In this document: one piece after another, positions 42,500-51,169 of the stretch
Layout: every line of letters begins with the position of its first letter
How positions within the stretch are numbered: the stretch's first letter is position 1
Source: UBA1756 sp045132235
GTDB taxonomy: Bacteria; Bacteroidota; Bacteroidia; Bacteroidales; WCHB1-69
NCBI GenBank assembly: GCA_045132235.1
Contig: JBGURX010000001.1
Span: 1-64,000, forward strand
DNA: 64,000 nucleotides
Direction of reading: 5' to 3'
Position numbers and translations under genes: made by a program
Notes under the pieces: model-generated
Seen by the model: only the letters and a program-made list of their open reading frames with translations
Told to the model about the DNA's origin: nothing
Databases searched by the model: none

Positions 42500-43126
42500 T
42501 CATTCGCTAAACGTGTCGGCGGGGAGGGTGATGTTTTTCTGCGGGCTGGTGAATTTGATCACCGTTACATCACCGTTTTTCTCGGTCATCTTCACCTGCG
42601 TGGCCACGTAGGTCTGCGGGTTGAGGTACACCTCAATACTTTTGTACATGTCTTGCACGCGCTTGCTCTTAGGGGTGAGCATCACCAGCACATCCTTGCC
42701 TTTGTAGAAGGCCGCGTCGAAGTCGGTGCTGCCCGTCAGTCCCGTGCCGTTGATGGTGCGCAGAATCATGCCCGCCATTTCGCCCACCATCTTGTTCTGC
42801 GTGGAACCCTTGGCGGTTTTCAGATAAGCCCCTTTCTTGTTGAGGATGATGGAATACACCCTCGGCGATGTGTACGACCAGCAGAGCAAATCGGGCTTCT
42901 GGTACGAGAGCGTGCCTTCCGACTTGGCGGGTGTGGTGAAGGCCTTGGAGGTTTTCTCCTGCGTGAAATTCACCTTCAGCGTTTTCATCTGCGAGGAGGC
43001 GTTGGAAATGCTTTTGGTCAGTGCCGCCTGCGCATCGCCGGTCTGCAGCGTGTAACCGGACGGCTGGGCCACCGCCATCGCGATGGAGAAAACGCACATC
43101 ATGAGGAGGGAGAGGAACTTTTTCAT
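42500..43126 (-). CDS. lolA: Outer-membrane lipoprotein carrier protein LolA-like
   Basis: The 208-residue protein has a signal peptide (MKKFLSLLMMCVFSIAMAVAQ), then the LolA barrel pattern: SSQMKTLKVNFTQEKTSKAFTTPAKSEGTLSYQKPDLLCWSYTSP and KDVLVMLTPKSKRVQDMYKS. It carries lipoproteins from the inner to the outer membrane through the periplasm. The ATG at 43126 is used since the frame upstream runs into the terminator region of ahcY and has no signal peptide. It sits 91 nt downstream of ahcY with a hairpin between. Confidence 0.88.
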   Translation of the reverse strand: MKKFLSLLMMCVFSIAMAVAQPSGYTLQTGDAQAALTKSISNASSQMKTLKVNFTQEKTSKAFTTPAKSEGTLSYQKPDLLCWSYTSPRVYSIILNKKGAYLKTAKGSTQNKMVGEMAGMILRTINGTGLTGSTDFDAAFYKGKDVLVMLTPKSKRVQDMYKSIEVYLNPQTYVATQVKMTEKNGDVTVIKFTSPQKNITLPADTFSE

Positions 43127-43162
43127 GGTAAAAATATTCGGTAACAAAACGGGGTGTAAGAA

Positions 43163-43195
43163 CAATGGAAGATTAAAAAGTTTAATCTTCCATTG
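43163..43195 (-). terminator. Strong hairpin between ahcY and lolA
   Basis: CAATGGAAGATTAAA, a 3-nt loop, and TTTAATCTTCCATTG form a 15-bp perfect stem. A long T-run does not follow on the minus strand, so it may be an attenuator or mRNA-stabilising hairpin rather than a classical terminator. Confidence 0.6.
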
Positions 43196-43217
43196 TAAAT
43201 AATTGAATTTTAATAAA

Positions 43218-44630
43218 TTAGTATCTGTAAAAATCAGCTTTGAAAGGACCATTGACCGGTACACCGATGTAGTCGGCCTGTTTCTGGGTGAGCTGGGTGA
43301 GTTTCACGCCGATCTTGGCCAGATGAAGGCGTGCCACCTCCTCATCGAGATGTTTGGGCAGGCAATACACACCGATTTTGTAGTCGTGCTGCCAAAGCTC
43401 AAGCTGGGCGAGGGTCTGGTTGGTGAAGGAGTTGCTCATCACGAAGGAGGCGTGACCAGTGGCGCAGCCGAGGTTCACGAGGCGGCCTTCGGCGAGGATG
43501 AAGATGGAGTGACCGTCGGGGAAGATATACTCATCGACCTGCGGCTTGATATTGCGCTTCACGATGCCGGGAGTCTTCTCAAATTCAGCCACTTGAATCT
43601 CATTATCGAAATGACCGATGTTGCACACGATGGCCTGGTCTTTCATCTTATTGAGATGTTCGGCGGTGATGATGTCGCAGTTGCCGGTGCAGGTTACATA
43701 GATATTGCCTTCGTCGAGGGCATCTTCCACGGTCTTCACCTCGAAGCCTTCCATAGCGGCCTGGAGTGCGCAGATGGGGTCGATTTCGGTGACGATGACG
43801 CGGGCGCCGTAGGAGCGCATGGAGTGAGCGCAGCCCTTGCCCACATCGCCGTAGCCGCATACCACCACCACCTTACCGGCGATCATCACGTCGGTGGCGC
43901 GTTTGATACCGTCGGCCAGCGACTCACGGCAGCCGTACAGGTTGTCGAACTTCGATTTGGTGACGGAGTCGTTCACGTTGATGGCGGGGAACAGCAGTTC
44001 GCCGCTTTCCATCATCTGGTAGAGGCGGTGTACGCCGGTGGTTGTCTCTTCGGAAACGCCCTTCAGCTCGGCCACGGTACGGTGCCAGCGCTGCGGGTCT
44101 TCGGCGAGGATGCTCTTGAGGGTGCTGAGGATGACGGCCTCTTCGTGTGAGGAGGGAGTCTTGTCGAGGGTGGAGGCGTCGTTTTCGGCGCGGTATCCCT
44201 TATGGATGAGCAGGGTGGCGTCGCCACCGTCGTCCACAATCAGCTGGGGGCCTTTGCCGCCCGGGAAGGCGAGGGCCTGGGAGGTGCACCACCAGTAGTC
44301 TTCGAGCGATTCGCCCTTCCATGCGAACACGGGCACGCCGGCGGCGGCGATGGCAGCGGCGGCATGGTCTTGCGTGGAGAAGATGTTGCAGCTGCACCAG
44401 CGCACATCGGCGCCGAGAGCCACCAATGTCTCGATGAGGCAGGCGGTCTGGATAGTCATGTGGAGGGAGCCCATGATACGCACACCCTTCAGCGGCTTCT
44501 GGTCGCCGTATTTCTCGCGCAGGGCCATCAGGCCGGGCATTTCCTTTTCGGAGACTTCGATCTCTTTGCGTCCCCAATCCGCCAACTTGATGTCGGCGAC
44601 TTTGTACTTCAGTTCGTAATCAGTCATCAT
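43218..44630 (-). CDS. ahcY: Adenosylhomocysteinase
   Basis: The 470-residue protein has the NAD-binding site VVVCGYGDVGKGCAHSMRSYGARVIVTEIDP (about 255-286, broken into parts), the substrate-loop motif CNIFSTQDHAAAAIA, and the terminal PFKADFYRY typical of the tetrameric enzyme. It splits S-adenosylhomocysteine into adenosine and homocysteine and so clears the product of methylations. Two ATGs at 44630 and 44627 are both possible. The promoter is at 44696-44728. It is 91 nt from lolA. Confidence 0.96.
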   Translation of the reverse strand: MMTDYELKYKVADIKLADWGRKEIEVSEKEMPGLMALREKYGDQKPLKGVRIMGSLHMTIQTACLIETLVALGADVRWCSCNIFSTQDHAAAAIAAAGVPVFAWKGESLEDYWWCTSQALAFPGGKGPQLIVDDGGDATLLIHKGYRAENDASTLDKTPSSHEEAVILSTLKSILAEDPQRWHRTVAELKGVSEETTTGVHRLYQMMESGELLFPAINVNDSVTKSKFDNLYGCRESLADGIKRATDVMIAGKVVVVCGYGDVGKGCAHSMRSYGARVIVTEIDPICALQAAMEGFEVKTVEDALDEGNIYVTCTGNCDIITAEHLNKMKDQAIVCNIGHFDNEIQVAEFEKTPGIVKRNIKPQVDEYIFPDGHSIFILAEGRLVNLGCATGHASFVMSNSFTNQTLAQLELWQHDYKIGVYCLPKHLDEEVARLHLAKIGVKLTQLTQKQADYIGVPVNGPFKADFYRY

Positions 44631-44695
44631 TTTACTGTATTAAATTCATAAAAATACTTTTTGCAAACCTCACATTTGCAGGCTGCAAAAATACT

Positions 44696-44728
44696 CATTT
44701 TTCACGAAATTGCGGCAAGGGAGTTGAA
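44696..44728 (-). promoter_or_regulatory. Promoter of ahcY
   Basis: Minus strand TATTTTTG at 44703-44696 with TTG at 44728-44726 after 22 nt; continues GCAGCC. The leader is about 60 nt. Confidence 0.7.
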
Positions 44729-44732
44729 AAAA

Positions 44733-45122
44733 TCAGCGGGGGTTGTTTCCCGAGACCTTCTCGCCGTTCCAGTTGTCGAAGCCTTTGTCGAGTTCATACA
44801 CGGTGAAGCCCATCTCCACCAGCTTTTTGGCGGCGGTTTTGCTGCGCCGGCCGCCCTTGCAGTACACGGCCACCGGCTTTTTCTTGTTGAGTTTCGCCGC
44901 CTGTGTGTCGAAGTCGGCCGCCCTCACGTCGATGTTGGCTGCACCCGGGATGTGGGCGGTGGCGTACTCCTGCGGGGTGCGCACATCCACCAGCTGCACG
45001 CTCTTCTTACGGATGGTTTTGGCGAAATCCTCGTTGCTCTGCGATACGAAGCCCTGCTGCTGCGAGCAACCTGACAGCACAAAGGCGAACAATAACGTAA
45101 TCAGTGTGAGAAATTTTTTCAT
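44733..45122 (-). CDS. Rhodanese-like lipoprotein
   Basis: The 129-residue protein has a lipobox-like start (LLFAFVLSGCSQQQ, Cys near residue 19), then a rhodanese domain: VQLVDVRTPQEYATAHIPGAANIDVR and the active-site loop YCKGGRRSKTAA (Cys in CKGGRR). It may transfer sulfur from a thiosulfate-like donor at the periplasmic face. The ATG at 45122 is chosen because the frame upstream codes for no hydrophobic residues. It ends just before the ahcY promoter and starts 60 nt after the end of the next gene. Confidence 0.88.
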   Translation of the reverse strand: MKKFLTLITLLFAFVLSGCSQQQGFVSQSNEDFAKTIRKKSVQLVDVRTPQEYATAHIPGAANIDVRAADFDTQAAKLNKKKPVAVYCKGGRRSKTAAKKLVEMGFTVYELDKGFDNWNGEKVSGNNPR

Positions 45123-45182
45123 AATGGGAATGTTAATGGAATTCTTCATGGTTTTATTGGTTAGCGGTATCGGGCTGCAAAA

Positions 45183-45875
45183 TCACAATTTCTCCTTGAG
45201 ATATTTTTCAATATTTGAAGACTTCAAATTCCTAAGCATCATCTTTCTCGCCAACTTTTCATCCTTTTCGTCATCACATTTTTCATTTTCTTTGTGACGA
45301 CTCAAAACTTTTTGCTCATAAATATACCAAGCCCAATCTCTTACTGCCCTATCATTGGTTTTCTGCCTTTTGGCAAAATCGCGAATGGCAGTATAAAGGT
45401 TTGTTCTGAAATCCCTTATGTCACACAGCGTGTACAAAAATTCGTCTGTGTATTGCAAATCTTCCGCGTGGTTTTCATCAAAAACTCCCGATAGAAACAA
45501 TGAGAAAATCCCAGTAGCATAATAGTGTTCGTAATCAATATTGTCAGGCGGGAACATCAGCCCTTCAAAATGGAAAACAATGTCCGGACTTTCGCCGTCA
45601 TGATACAGATAATGGGGCACGGCAGGCGATTCGATACAATCTTCCATCCATTTCATCAGGTCACCAACGGGATCGCTGCCCCACACTCCCGACAATTGCA
45701 ATTCTGCCACCACTTTCCCGTCAAACTTGACAGTCATGTTCACCCATCCTGCCTCGGGGTCATCGAAATGGAACTCCACCTTCTTCAAGTCCGAATAGTC
45801 GCTCTCGGCTATGGAGGCATACATTTCGGCTCGTTTTTTGAGCCAGTAATTTTGCTCTGAATTCTTGTTTTTCAT
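45183..45875 (-). CDS. Hypothetical cytoplasmic protein
   Basis: The 230-residue protein has no recognised domain. It opens with a Lys-rich stretch, then a region of alternating strands (KKVEFHFDDPEAGWVNMTVKFDG), a segment with aromatic residues (PHYLYHDGESPDIVFHFEG), and a helical C-terminus rich in Lys and Glu (RHKENEKCDDEKDEKLARK). There are no membrane spans. It starts 4 nt after the stop of the EVE/HD/LRR gene, so it is probably the third member of that group. Confidence 0.65.
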   Translation of the reverse strand: MKNKNSEQNYWLKKRAEMYASIAESDYSDLKKVEFHFDDPEAGWVNMTVKFDGKVVAELQLSGVWGSDPVGDLMKWMEDCIESPAVPHYLYHDGESPDIVFHFEGLMFPPDNIDYEHYYATGIFSLFLSGVFDENHAEDLQYTDEFLYTLCDIRDFRTNLYTAIRDFAKRQKTNDRAVRDWAWYIYEQKVLSRHKENEKCDDEKDEKLARKMMLRNLKSSNIEKYLKEKL

Positions 45876-45879
45876 AATG

Positions 45880-47898
45880 CTAATACATTATAATTGATGG
45901 CTTGTATTCTTCTGGATTGGGATCTATCCCTTCCTCATAGTAAAAATCTTCTGCAAACTCCTTAATTGTTTTGGGGACATGAATAACGTGAAATTCGTCA
46001 AATGCTCCAGCCAAAGACTCCGACTCCACAACTTCAACTCCAGATGGAAGTACTACCTCTTTACAATAAAAACCAACAAATGCGGCATTTCTTAAATACT
46101 TAAGGTTATCAGGCAAATGCAATTTTTCAATGGGCATCCATTGGAAACACCCAGTAGGAATCTCCTCTATCTGATTCGGAAGAAGCACTTCAGTAAGATT
46201 TGTGCAACCACAGAAGGCGAACTCGCCCAAAGTTTGTAAACTATCAGGGAAATTGATTTTGACGAGGCCATCGCTCCCATCAAAAGCATGGTCCTCAATA
46301 CTGACAATTTTATCGGGAAGGACCACTGAAAAATCTGGTTTTTCAATGCCTGCGAAAGCACAACGCCCAATTATCTCCACTGTATCTGGCACGATGATGG
46401 TGTCTTCCACTTTTCTGCAGTGAATCAGAACACGACCGTCGGAAGTGGTAACGAAAGCATCATTAAAATAATCAGAAATAAACAATGTCCCGTGTTTTCT
46501 GTTGAGCATCATCTTTTCAAGGCAATTGAGAGTGCCATCCTCGCTCAACTTACAAAGGATTTCCTCCTCATACGTCGCTTCATGGGGGTTGTCTTTTGTC
46601 CAACGGCCCACATTCAATTCACTGATGTCCACGCTCCATGTGGTCCTGTCTGTAAGCAATCTGGACATTTCTGCCACTTCGTCATCATTGTATTCTCCGC
46701 AAATGGCAATGGTATCGGAATCACCATATAAATCGAACCACATATCAAAATCTTTGGCGGAACCACGGAAAACTGCCCGACTACTTTTTCGCTGCATTTC
46801 ATCAAGATAATGATACGCTTTCAAGTCTTGTGCCAGACCTGTAAATCTGTCCAAAGAAAGCTCGGAGATCTTTTTGATATCTAGTCTATTTTCGATGATA
46901 TTATAAAGAATGTATGATGCTGCCGGATTCTCACCTATGCGTTGAATGTACTGTTCATAACTCTCATCCTCTTTCTGATAAAGAACTTCAACGGCATCCA
47001 CTACAACCTTAGGGATTCCCTTCTGTATCAGTGTATTCGTGGTAAATTTGGGATTTTTCAAAACATAGTGCAACAAGCAGACCAGAATCTCGACATCCGA
47101 ATAGGAACCTTCGGTCTCCTTGAGTGCGCGTTTGATGTAGGGCTGCCCATATTCATCTTTCATTCCACAGTACGCCTCTTTTGCGATATCCCATGCTTTT
47201 TGAAACAATTCCTGATTTTCAACCTTCCATACCTTGAACTCGATGGGGATGATTTTCCCTTCCTCCTTCATTTTTTTGGCAAACTCCTTTTTCACAATTT
47301 CCAAATCCTCACCGACAATCTCCACATCATCCGCCACAGATTGAATTGCAAATTCACCATCTTCGGTGATATCAATAGTGGCACTATAGGATTCGTAATC
47401 ATCATCAAAACCCATGATGTCTTCATGAGTGACATAAGTTCTAAGCGCCAGTTTGCCAAACATCGGATTATTCTTCTCCAAGAAGTCCTTCCACAATTTC
47501 TCCAACTTTTTGGCCTTTGGGGCAAGCAGAAGCCGTCCCGAATGGCCTCCGCTCCAGTCGAAGGAGGGAATTTTCTGTGATAATATTTCGGTGGAAAGGA
47601 TGGGCAGGATGTCGGGGTCAATCACCACGTCGGCCAAAAGATCCATGTAATAGACTTCTCGCCCTTTCCCCGACCAGTCCTCGTCCTGATAGGGCTCGGA
47701 GCTGAAGAAGCCGCTCATGCAGATGCCGGTTTTGCCCTCGCCGCAGCGTACCATGAAGAAGCGGTCGCCTTTGTGGGCTTTCTTATGCTCCCACACGCTC
47801 CAGTTGCTGACGTGCTGTTCCTCGTCCATGTCCTCGCGCAAGCGCTCAATGGTGTAGCTGGAAATTCCAGGGTTCCAGAAAAGAATGAAGGTTTTCAT
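45880..47898 (-). CDS. Fusion of EVE-like, degenerate HD and leucine-rich-repeat domains
   Basis: A 672-residue protein in three parts. Residues about 1-150 resemble an EVE/PUA-like domain (FILFWNPGISSYTIERL, WSVWEHKKAHKGDRFFMVRCGEG, TGICMSGFFSSEPY). About 235-370 follow the HD phosphohydrolase pattern of (p)ppGpp hydrolases, but the metal ligands are altered: YIKRALKE instead of YIxHPL, CLLHYVLKN instead of LLHDVLED, and ILYNIIENRL instead of LADLxxN. About 475-670 hold BspA-like repeats (PDTVEIIGRCAF, PDKIVSIEDHAF, PDSLQTLGEFAF). The HD part is probably not catalytic. The ATG at 47898 is preferred to a TTG upstream. Confidence 0.75.
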   Translation of the reverse strand: MKTFILFWNPGISSYTIERLREDMDEEQHVSNWSVWEHKKAHKGDRFFMVRCGEGKTGICMSGFFSSEPYQDEDWSGKGREVYYMDLLADVVIDPDILPILSTEILSQKIPSFDWSGGHSGRLLLAPKAKKLEKLWKDFLEKNNPMFGKLALRTYVTHEDIMGFDDDYESYSATIDITEDGEFAIQSVADDVEIVGEDLEIVKKEFAKKMKEEGKIIPIEFKVWKVENQELFQKAWDIAKEAYCGMKDEYGQPYIKRALKETEGSYSDVEILVCLLHYVLKNPKFTTNTLIQKGIPKVVVDAVEVLYQKEDESYEQYIQRIGENPAASYILYNIIENRLDIKKISELSLDRFTGLAQDLKAYHYLDEMQRKSSRAVFRGSAKDFDMWFDLYGDSDTIAICGEYNDDEVAEMSRLLTDRTTWSVDISELNVGRWTKDNPHEATYEEEILCKLSEDGTLNCLEKMMLNRKHGTLFISDYFNDAFVTTSDGRVLIHCRKVEDTIIVPDTVEIIGRCAFAGIEKPDFSVVLPDKIVSIEDHAFDGSDGLVKINFPDSLQTLGEFAFCGCTNLTEVLLPNQIEEIPTGCFQWMPIEKLHLPDNLKYLRNAAFVGFYCKEVVLPSGVEVVESESLAGAFDEFHVIHVPKTIKEFAEDFYYEEGIDPNPEEYKPSIIMY

Positions 47899-47915
47899 AC
47901 GGTTTGTTTTATTTT

Positions 47916-49559
47916 TCAATCTAAATTCAGCGGTAAGTCCTCTTTGGTAACCTCCGCCAGCTTTTGCGTGGTGAGATTCACCTCTTTGGAAAGTCGTGCT
48001 GCCTGTCGTTGCAACGTATGTTCGAAAATATTCCGAACGAAACGTGCATTGCCGAAATTGGCATCCTTATGGGCCACTTGATAGGCGAAGAACTGCTGCA
48101 GGGCTTCTGCCGCATCGGGGGTGATGGTGTAATCGAACTGTTTCAGCTGTTTGCAGAAAATCTGATACAGCTCGTCGGCGTTATAGTCAGGAAATTCAAT
48201 ATACCGGCTGAAACGCGACTGCAAGCCCGGGTTGGAGTCGATAAACTCCTTCATCTCTTTCGTGTAGCCAGCGAGAATGACCACGAATTTTCCACGCTCG
48301 TCCTCCATGCGTTTCAGCAACGTGGCGACGGCCTCTTTGCCGTAATCTTCACCCGATCTGCCAAGAAGGGAGTAGGCCTCATCAATAAACAGAACCCCAC
48401 CTATCGCCCTGTCAATGACCAGATTCGTCTTGATGGCGGTCTGTCCCACATACTCCGCAATAAGTCCTGAGCGGTCGGTTTCCACCAGATGGCCCTTCGA
48501 CACCACGCCGAGGTTTTTGTAGATTTTGGCGAGGATGCGGGCCACGGTGGTCTTGCCCGTGCCGGGGTTTCCGGTAAACACGCAATGGTATGAAATCGGG
48601 GAGGTCTTCATGCCTTTCTGCTGGCGTGTGTTCTGGATGTGGATGAAATCGGAAAGGGTTTCCACCTCTTTTTTGACACTTTCCAGTCCAATCAGATTCT
48701 TTAGTTCTTGGTATGCAGCACTGCGAGGGCGAGACGGGGAGGCTGATTCACCCTTCCCTTCCTCATAGTCGGCATAAACGTGCGTATGCGTGTCCCTCTT
48801 CTCTCCCGATTCATTTTCGGGGATGCCGCCGTTCTGCATGAGGGTGCGAAGCCATGCGGCCTCCTGTTCGGTGACGGTGTTGTCGGCCTTGGCCACGATA
48901 GAGGCAAAGCGATAGAGGCGCACCATATACCGCTGGCGGAGGTTCCCGTCGATATTCCCATAAAGAGAAGCTACTGCAAAGTCCTCCTGTGCGGCAGGCA
49001 TTGTGAGGAGGGCTTTCTCTACATCCTTAATGAAGGTTTCCGATAAGACATGGTTTTTGGCGCGATAGAGTTTTGGGTAATTTTTATAAGACAATTTCTC
49101 AAATTCCAGCGTCCGCTCGATGAAGTAGTAAAGGCCATAACTCTCTTTGTTGACCTTTTCGCACTGCAGTCCCAGTCCCTTGTAACAGCGCACGGCATCC
49201 TGCCAAAACAGGGGGCGCACCTTTTCTGCAGCAGTGTCGAGCGGCTGGCCGTCAATGTACTGGGACAGTCCACTTTCTTCGATTTGCTTCACAAATTCCG
49301 GGGAGGAGCAGGCGTTTTCATATTCAGCGAGAAGGTCGTCCACTGCCTTGCTAATCTGCTGGAAATAAGATTCATCCATTCTGCAATCTTTGTTAAAGAA
49401 CAGCTTGGGGCGAGCCGTGGGGGTTGAGAAAAGCAGGTTGAACAGGATAATGACCACCACGGTTCCCACAGCAATCCATACTATAGGGACATCCAAAAAA
49501 ACGAGTGCTATTACCAAAATGATGAAAGCACTAAAACAACCGCAACCTTCTTTGCTCAT
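47916..49559 (-). CDS. Membrane-anchored AAA+ ATPase (SpoVK/CbbX type) with TerB-like domain
   Basis: The 547-residue protein has two N-terminal hydrophobic segments (about 7-44), a helical region, a TerB-like segment (about 215-245; RFASIVAKADNTVTEQEAAWL), and a C-terminal AAA+ core with GNPGTGKTTVARILAKIYK (Walker A, about 332-350), GVLFIDEAYSLLGR (Walker B), and an arginine-rich end. This core is that of the SpoVK/CbbX group, which remodels protein complexes. It starts the group with the fusion protein (18 nt downstream) and the hypothetical. Its target is unknown. Confidence 0.85.
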   Translation of the reverse strand: MSKEGCGCFSAFIILVIALVFLDVPIVWIAVGTVVVIILFNLLFSTPTARPKLFFNKDCRMDESYFQQISKAVDDLLAEYENACSSPEFVKQIEESGLSQYIDGQPLDTAAEKVRPLFWQDAVRCYKGLGLQCEKVNKESYGLYYFIERTLEFEKLSYKNYPKLYRAKNHVLSETFIKDVEKALLTMPAAQEDFAVASLYGNIDGNLRQRYMVRLYRFASIVAKADNTVTEQEAAWLRTLMQNGGIPENESGEKRDTHTHVYADYEEGKGESASPSRPRSAAYQELKNLIGLESVKKEVETLSDFIHIQNTRQQKGMKTSPISYHCVFTGNPGTGKTTVARILAKIYKNLGVVSKGHLVETDRSGLIAEYVGQTAIKTNLVIDRAIGGVLFIDEAYSLLGRSGEDYGKEAVATLLKRMEDERGKFVVILAGYTKEMKEFIDSNPGLQSRFSRYIEFPDYNADELYQIFCKQLKQFDYTITPDAAEALQQFFAYQVAHKDANFGNARFVRNIFEHTLQRQAARLSKEVNLTTQKLAEVTKEDLPLNLD

Positions 49560-49813
49560 AGGGTGATGATTTCAAAATACGACATGCCATGCAGGATTCT
49601 TTATGGTTTTATATGATGGTGAATATTGGGCTGCAAAATACAAAATTATTTAATCCATTTATAAATAAAATACGGATTTTATTTAATTCATTAAACAATT
49701 TGCCATATTTTTTGCAAATTCAAGAAAATTCTGAGGTGCTTTGGGAAGGTTGTCGAAAAGGCGGAATACTTTGAGCTTGCTGATTTTGGGGTTCGGCATA
49801 ACTTGTTATACCA
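49560..49813. other. Intergenic region upstream of the AAA+ ATPase
   Basis: AT-rich. It contains GTATTTTGCAGCCC (minus strand, near 49638-49625), which looks like a promoter with a shortened -7 box, and one small open frame at 49683-49799 (see next entry). Confidence 0.4.
49683..49799 (-). CDS. Possible 38-residue peptide
   Basis: ATG at 49799 to TAA at 49683 encodes MPNPKISKLKVFRLFDNLPK and APQNFLEFAKNMANCLMN. It is basic, with no membrane span, and starts 14 nt after the stop of the secreted unknown on the same strand. No relative is known to me. The codons are not AT-only, unlike the flanks, which favours coding; chance remains a fair explanation. Confidence 0.3.
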   Translation of the reverse strand: MPNPKISKLKVFRLFDNLPKAPQNFLEFAKNMANCLMN

Positions 49814-50719
49814 TCATTCATTCCAAAGCAATCGGTTACTCACGATAACCCACACACCGTCTTGTTTCTCCAGAATCATCTCCCATCCTTCATATACAAA
49901 ACGATATAGCACCACTGCACGGTTTTTTTCGGGATTGAAATAGATACAATTGGCCTTGGGAAACGTTTCATAATGCCAATACCCGCCCCAGTGACCGTGG
50001 AGAATACGGACTGCCTTTGAGAGAAATGCCTGACGGGAGCGGCTTTTGCCCTTGGCATAGGCCGGCTGCATGATGGAATGCGTTCCCAACGGCACATATT
50101 TGCCTCCTAAAAAGGAATCCAACAACCGCTTATACCCTTCTGTCAGATACACAATTTTATGCCCTTCAAAATGCACCGGCGGACGAAAAGCAACCGCAGA
50201 GTCTATGACGGTTTCCGGAACATAGAACACTCCCATCAATTTATCGTACGACGGACGCCACATATCCTTAACTTTCTTATCGAGAAGCAATTCCTTCCAT
50301 TCCTTGCGTTCGGACTCATCATCGAATTTTCTGTCAATCAAAACCATCAGAAAAGAGTCAATCTCTTCGGGCTTGTACGGGATATACTCCACTTCTCCGA
50401 TTTCCACAAGACCGCCTTGAACGATAAAATAGGGTACATCTTCATAGGAATAATAGTCCGGACGATGTCCGAACATTTCCAATTGCAATGGCTGATAAAA
50501 GGCGGCATAAACCTTGTGCGCCTCCGCAACATACAGATTATTTGCCTCTTTTTCATTAGATTGCACTTCATTTGACCAGTTATCCAAAAACTTATACAAC
50601 TGGCTCTCGGAATGGGTGCGGTAGGCGTTCCGGAGCAGCCGAGCCTGCTGTTTGCCCTGTCCCGCAGCTGTTAGAGCAGCCACTATAAACAACGCAGAAA
50701 TCAATAGGGTCTTTTTCAT
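49814..50719 (-). CDS. Secreted protein of unknown function
   Basis: The 301-residue protein has a signal peptide (MKKTLLISALFIVAALTAAGQ). The mature part is helical at first (QARLLRNAYRTHSESQLYKFLDNWS), then mixed with many aromatic residues, including VVLYRFVYEGWEMILEKQDGVWVIVSNRL at the end, which resembles NTF2-like or lipocalin-like sheet. No catalytic motif is seen. The ATG at 50719 is chosen because the sequence before it lies in the promoter region (-7 box at 50740-50747). It is transcribed away from rpmE2. Confidence 0.6.
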   Translation of the reverse strand: MKKTLLISALFIVAALTAAGQGKQQARLLRNAYRTHSESQLYKFLDNWSNEVQSNEKEANNLYVAEAHKVYAAFYQPLQLEMFGHRPDYYSYEDVPYFIVQGGLVEIGEVEYIPYKPEEIDSFLMVLIDRKFDDESERKEWKELLLDKKVKDMWRPSYDKLMGVFYVPETVIDSAVAFRPPVHFEGHKIVYLTEGYKRLLDSFLGGKYVPLGTHSIMQPAYAKGKSRSRQAFLSKAVRILHGHWGGYWHYETFPKANCIYFNPEKNRAVVLYRFVYEGWEMILEKQDGVWVIVSNRLLWNE

Positions 50720-50739
50720 AAAGGGGGAATTTTGGGCTG

Positions 50740-50747
50740 CAAAGTTA
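50740..50747 (-). promoter_or_regulatory. Promoter -7 box of the secreted unknown
   Basis: Minus strand TAACTTTG followed by GCAGCCC, 20 nt before the ATG. It faces away from the rpmE2 promoter about 95 nt off. Confidence 0.6.
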
Positions 50748-50819
50748 GGGAAAATATTCGATTTTGAACAGGAAAATACCCCGTGAATTATTTTTGAAAA
50801 AAAATTTACAAACACCCTA

Positions 50820-50849
50820 TTGTCAGTATGAAAAATAGTTGTATTTTTG
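50820..50849 (+). promoter_or_regulatory. Promoter of rpmE2
   Basis: TTG at 50820-50822, 19 nt, TATTTTTG at 50842-50849, then GCAGCCC. The leader is about 34 nt. Confidence 0.85.
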
Positions 50850-50888
50850 CAGCCCAAAATTAAAAGAGTATTTTAAAGCGTAAAAATA

Positions 50889-51155
50889 ATGAAAAAAGAC
50901 ATTCATCCTAAGGATTACAGAGCAGTTGTTTTCAAAGATATGTCGAACGAAACTGCGTTTTTGACGAAATCAACTGTGCAAACGAAAGACACGATTGTAT
51001 GGGAAGACGGCAAAGAATACCCGTTGGTGAAGCTTGAAATCTCCAACACCTCTCACCCCTTCTTCACTGGCAAGATGAAATTGGTGGACACCGCTGGTCG
51101 CGTTGACAAGTTCCGCAACAAATATGCCAAGCATCCCGCAAAGAAAGCTGAATAA
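50889..51155 (+). CDS. rpmE2: 50S ribosomal protein L31 type B
   Basis: The 88-residue protein starts MKKDIHPKDYRAVVFKDMSN and has the type-B pattern: SNTSHPFFTGKMKLVDTAGRVDKFRNKYAK. It lacks the Cys-x-x-Cys zinc site of the A form, which is the form usually made when zinc is scarce in organisms that have both. The whole sequence is intact. It is preceded by a near-perfect promoter and followed at once by a hairpin that also overlaps the promoter of the next gene. Confidence 0.97.
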   Translation: MKKDIHPKDYRAVVFKDMSNETAFLTKSTVQTKDTIVWEDGKEYPLVKLEISNTSHPFFTGKMKLVDTAGRVDKFRNKYAKHPAKKAE

Positions 51156-51169
51156 TCAAAAAAATATCA

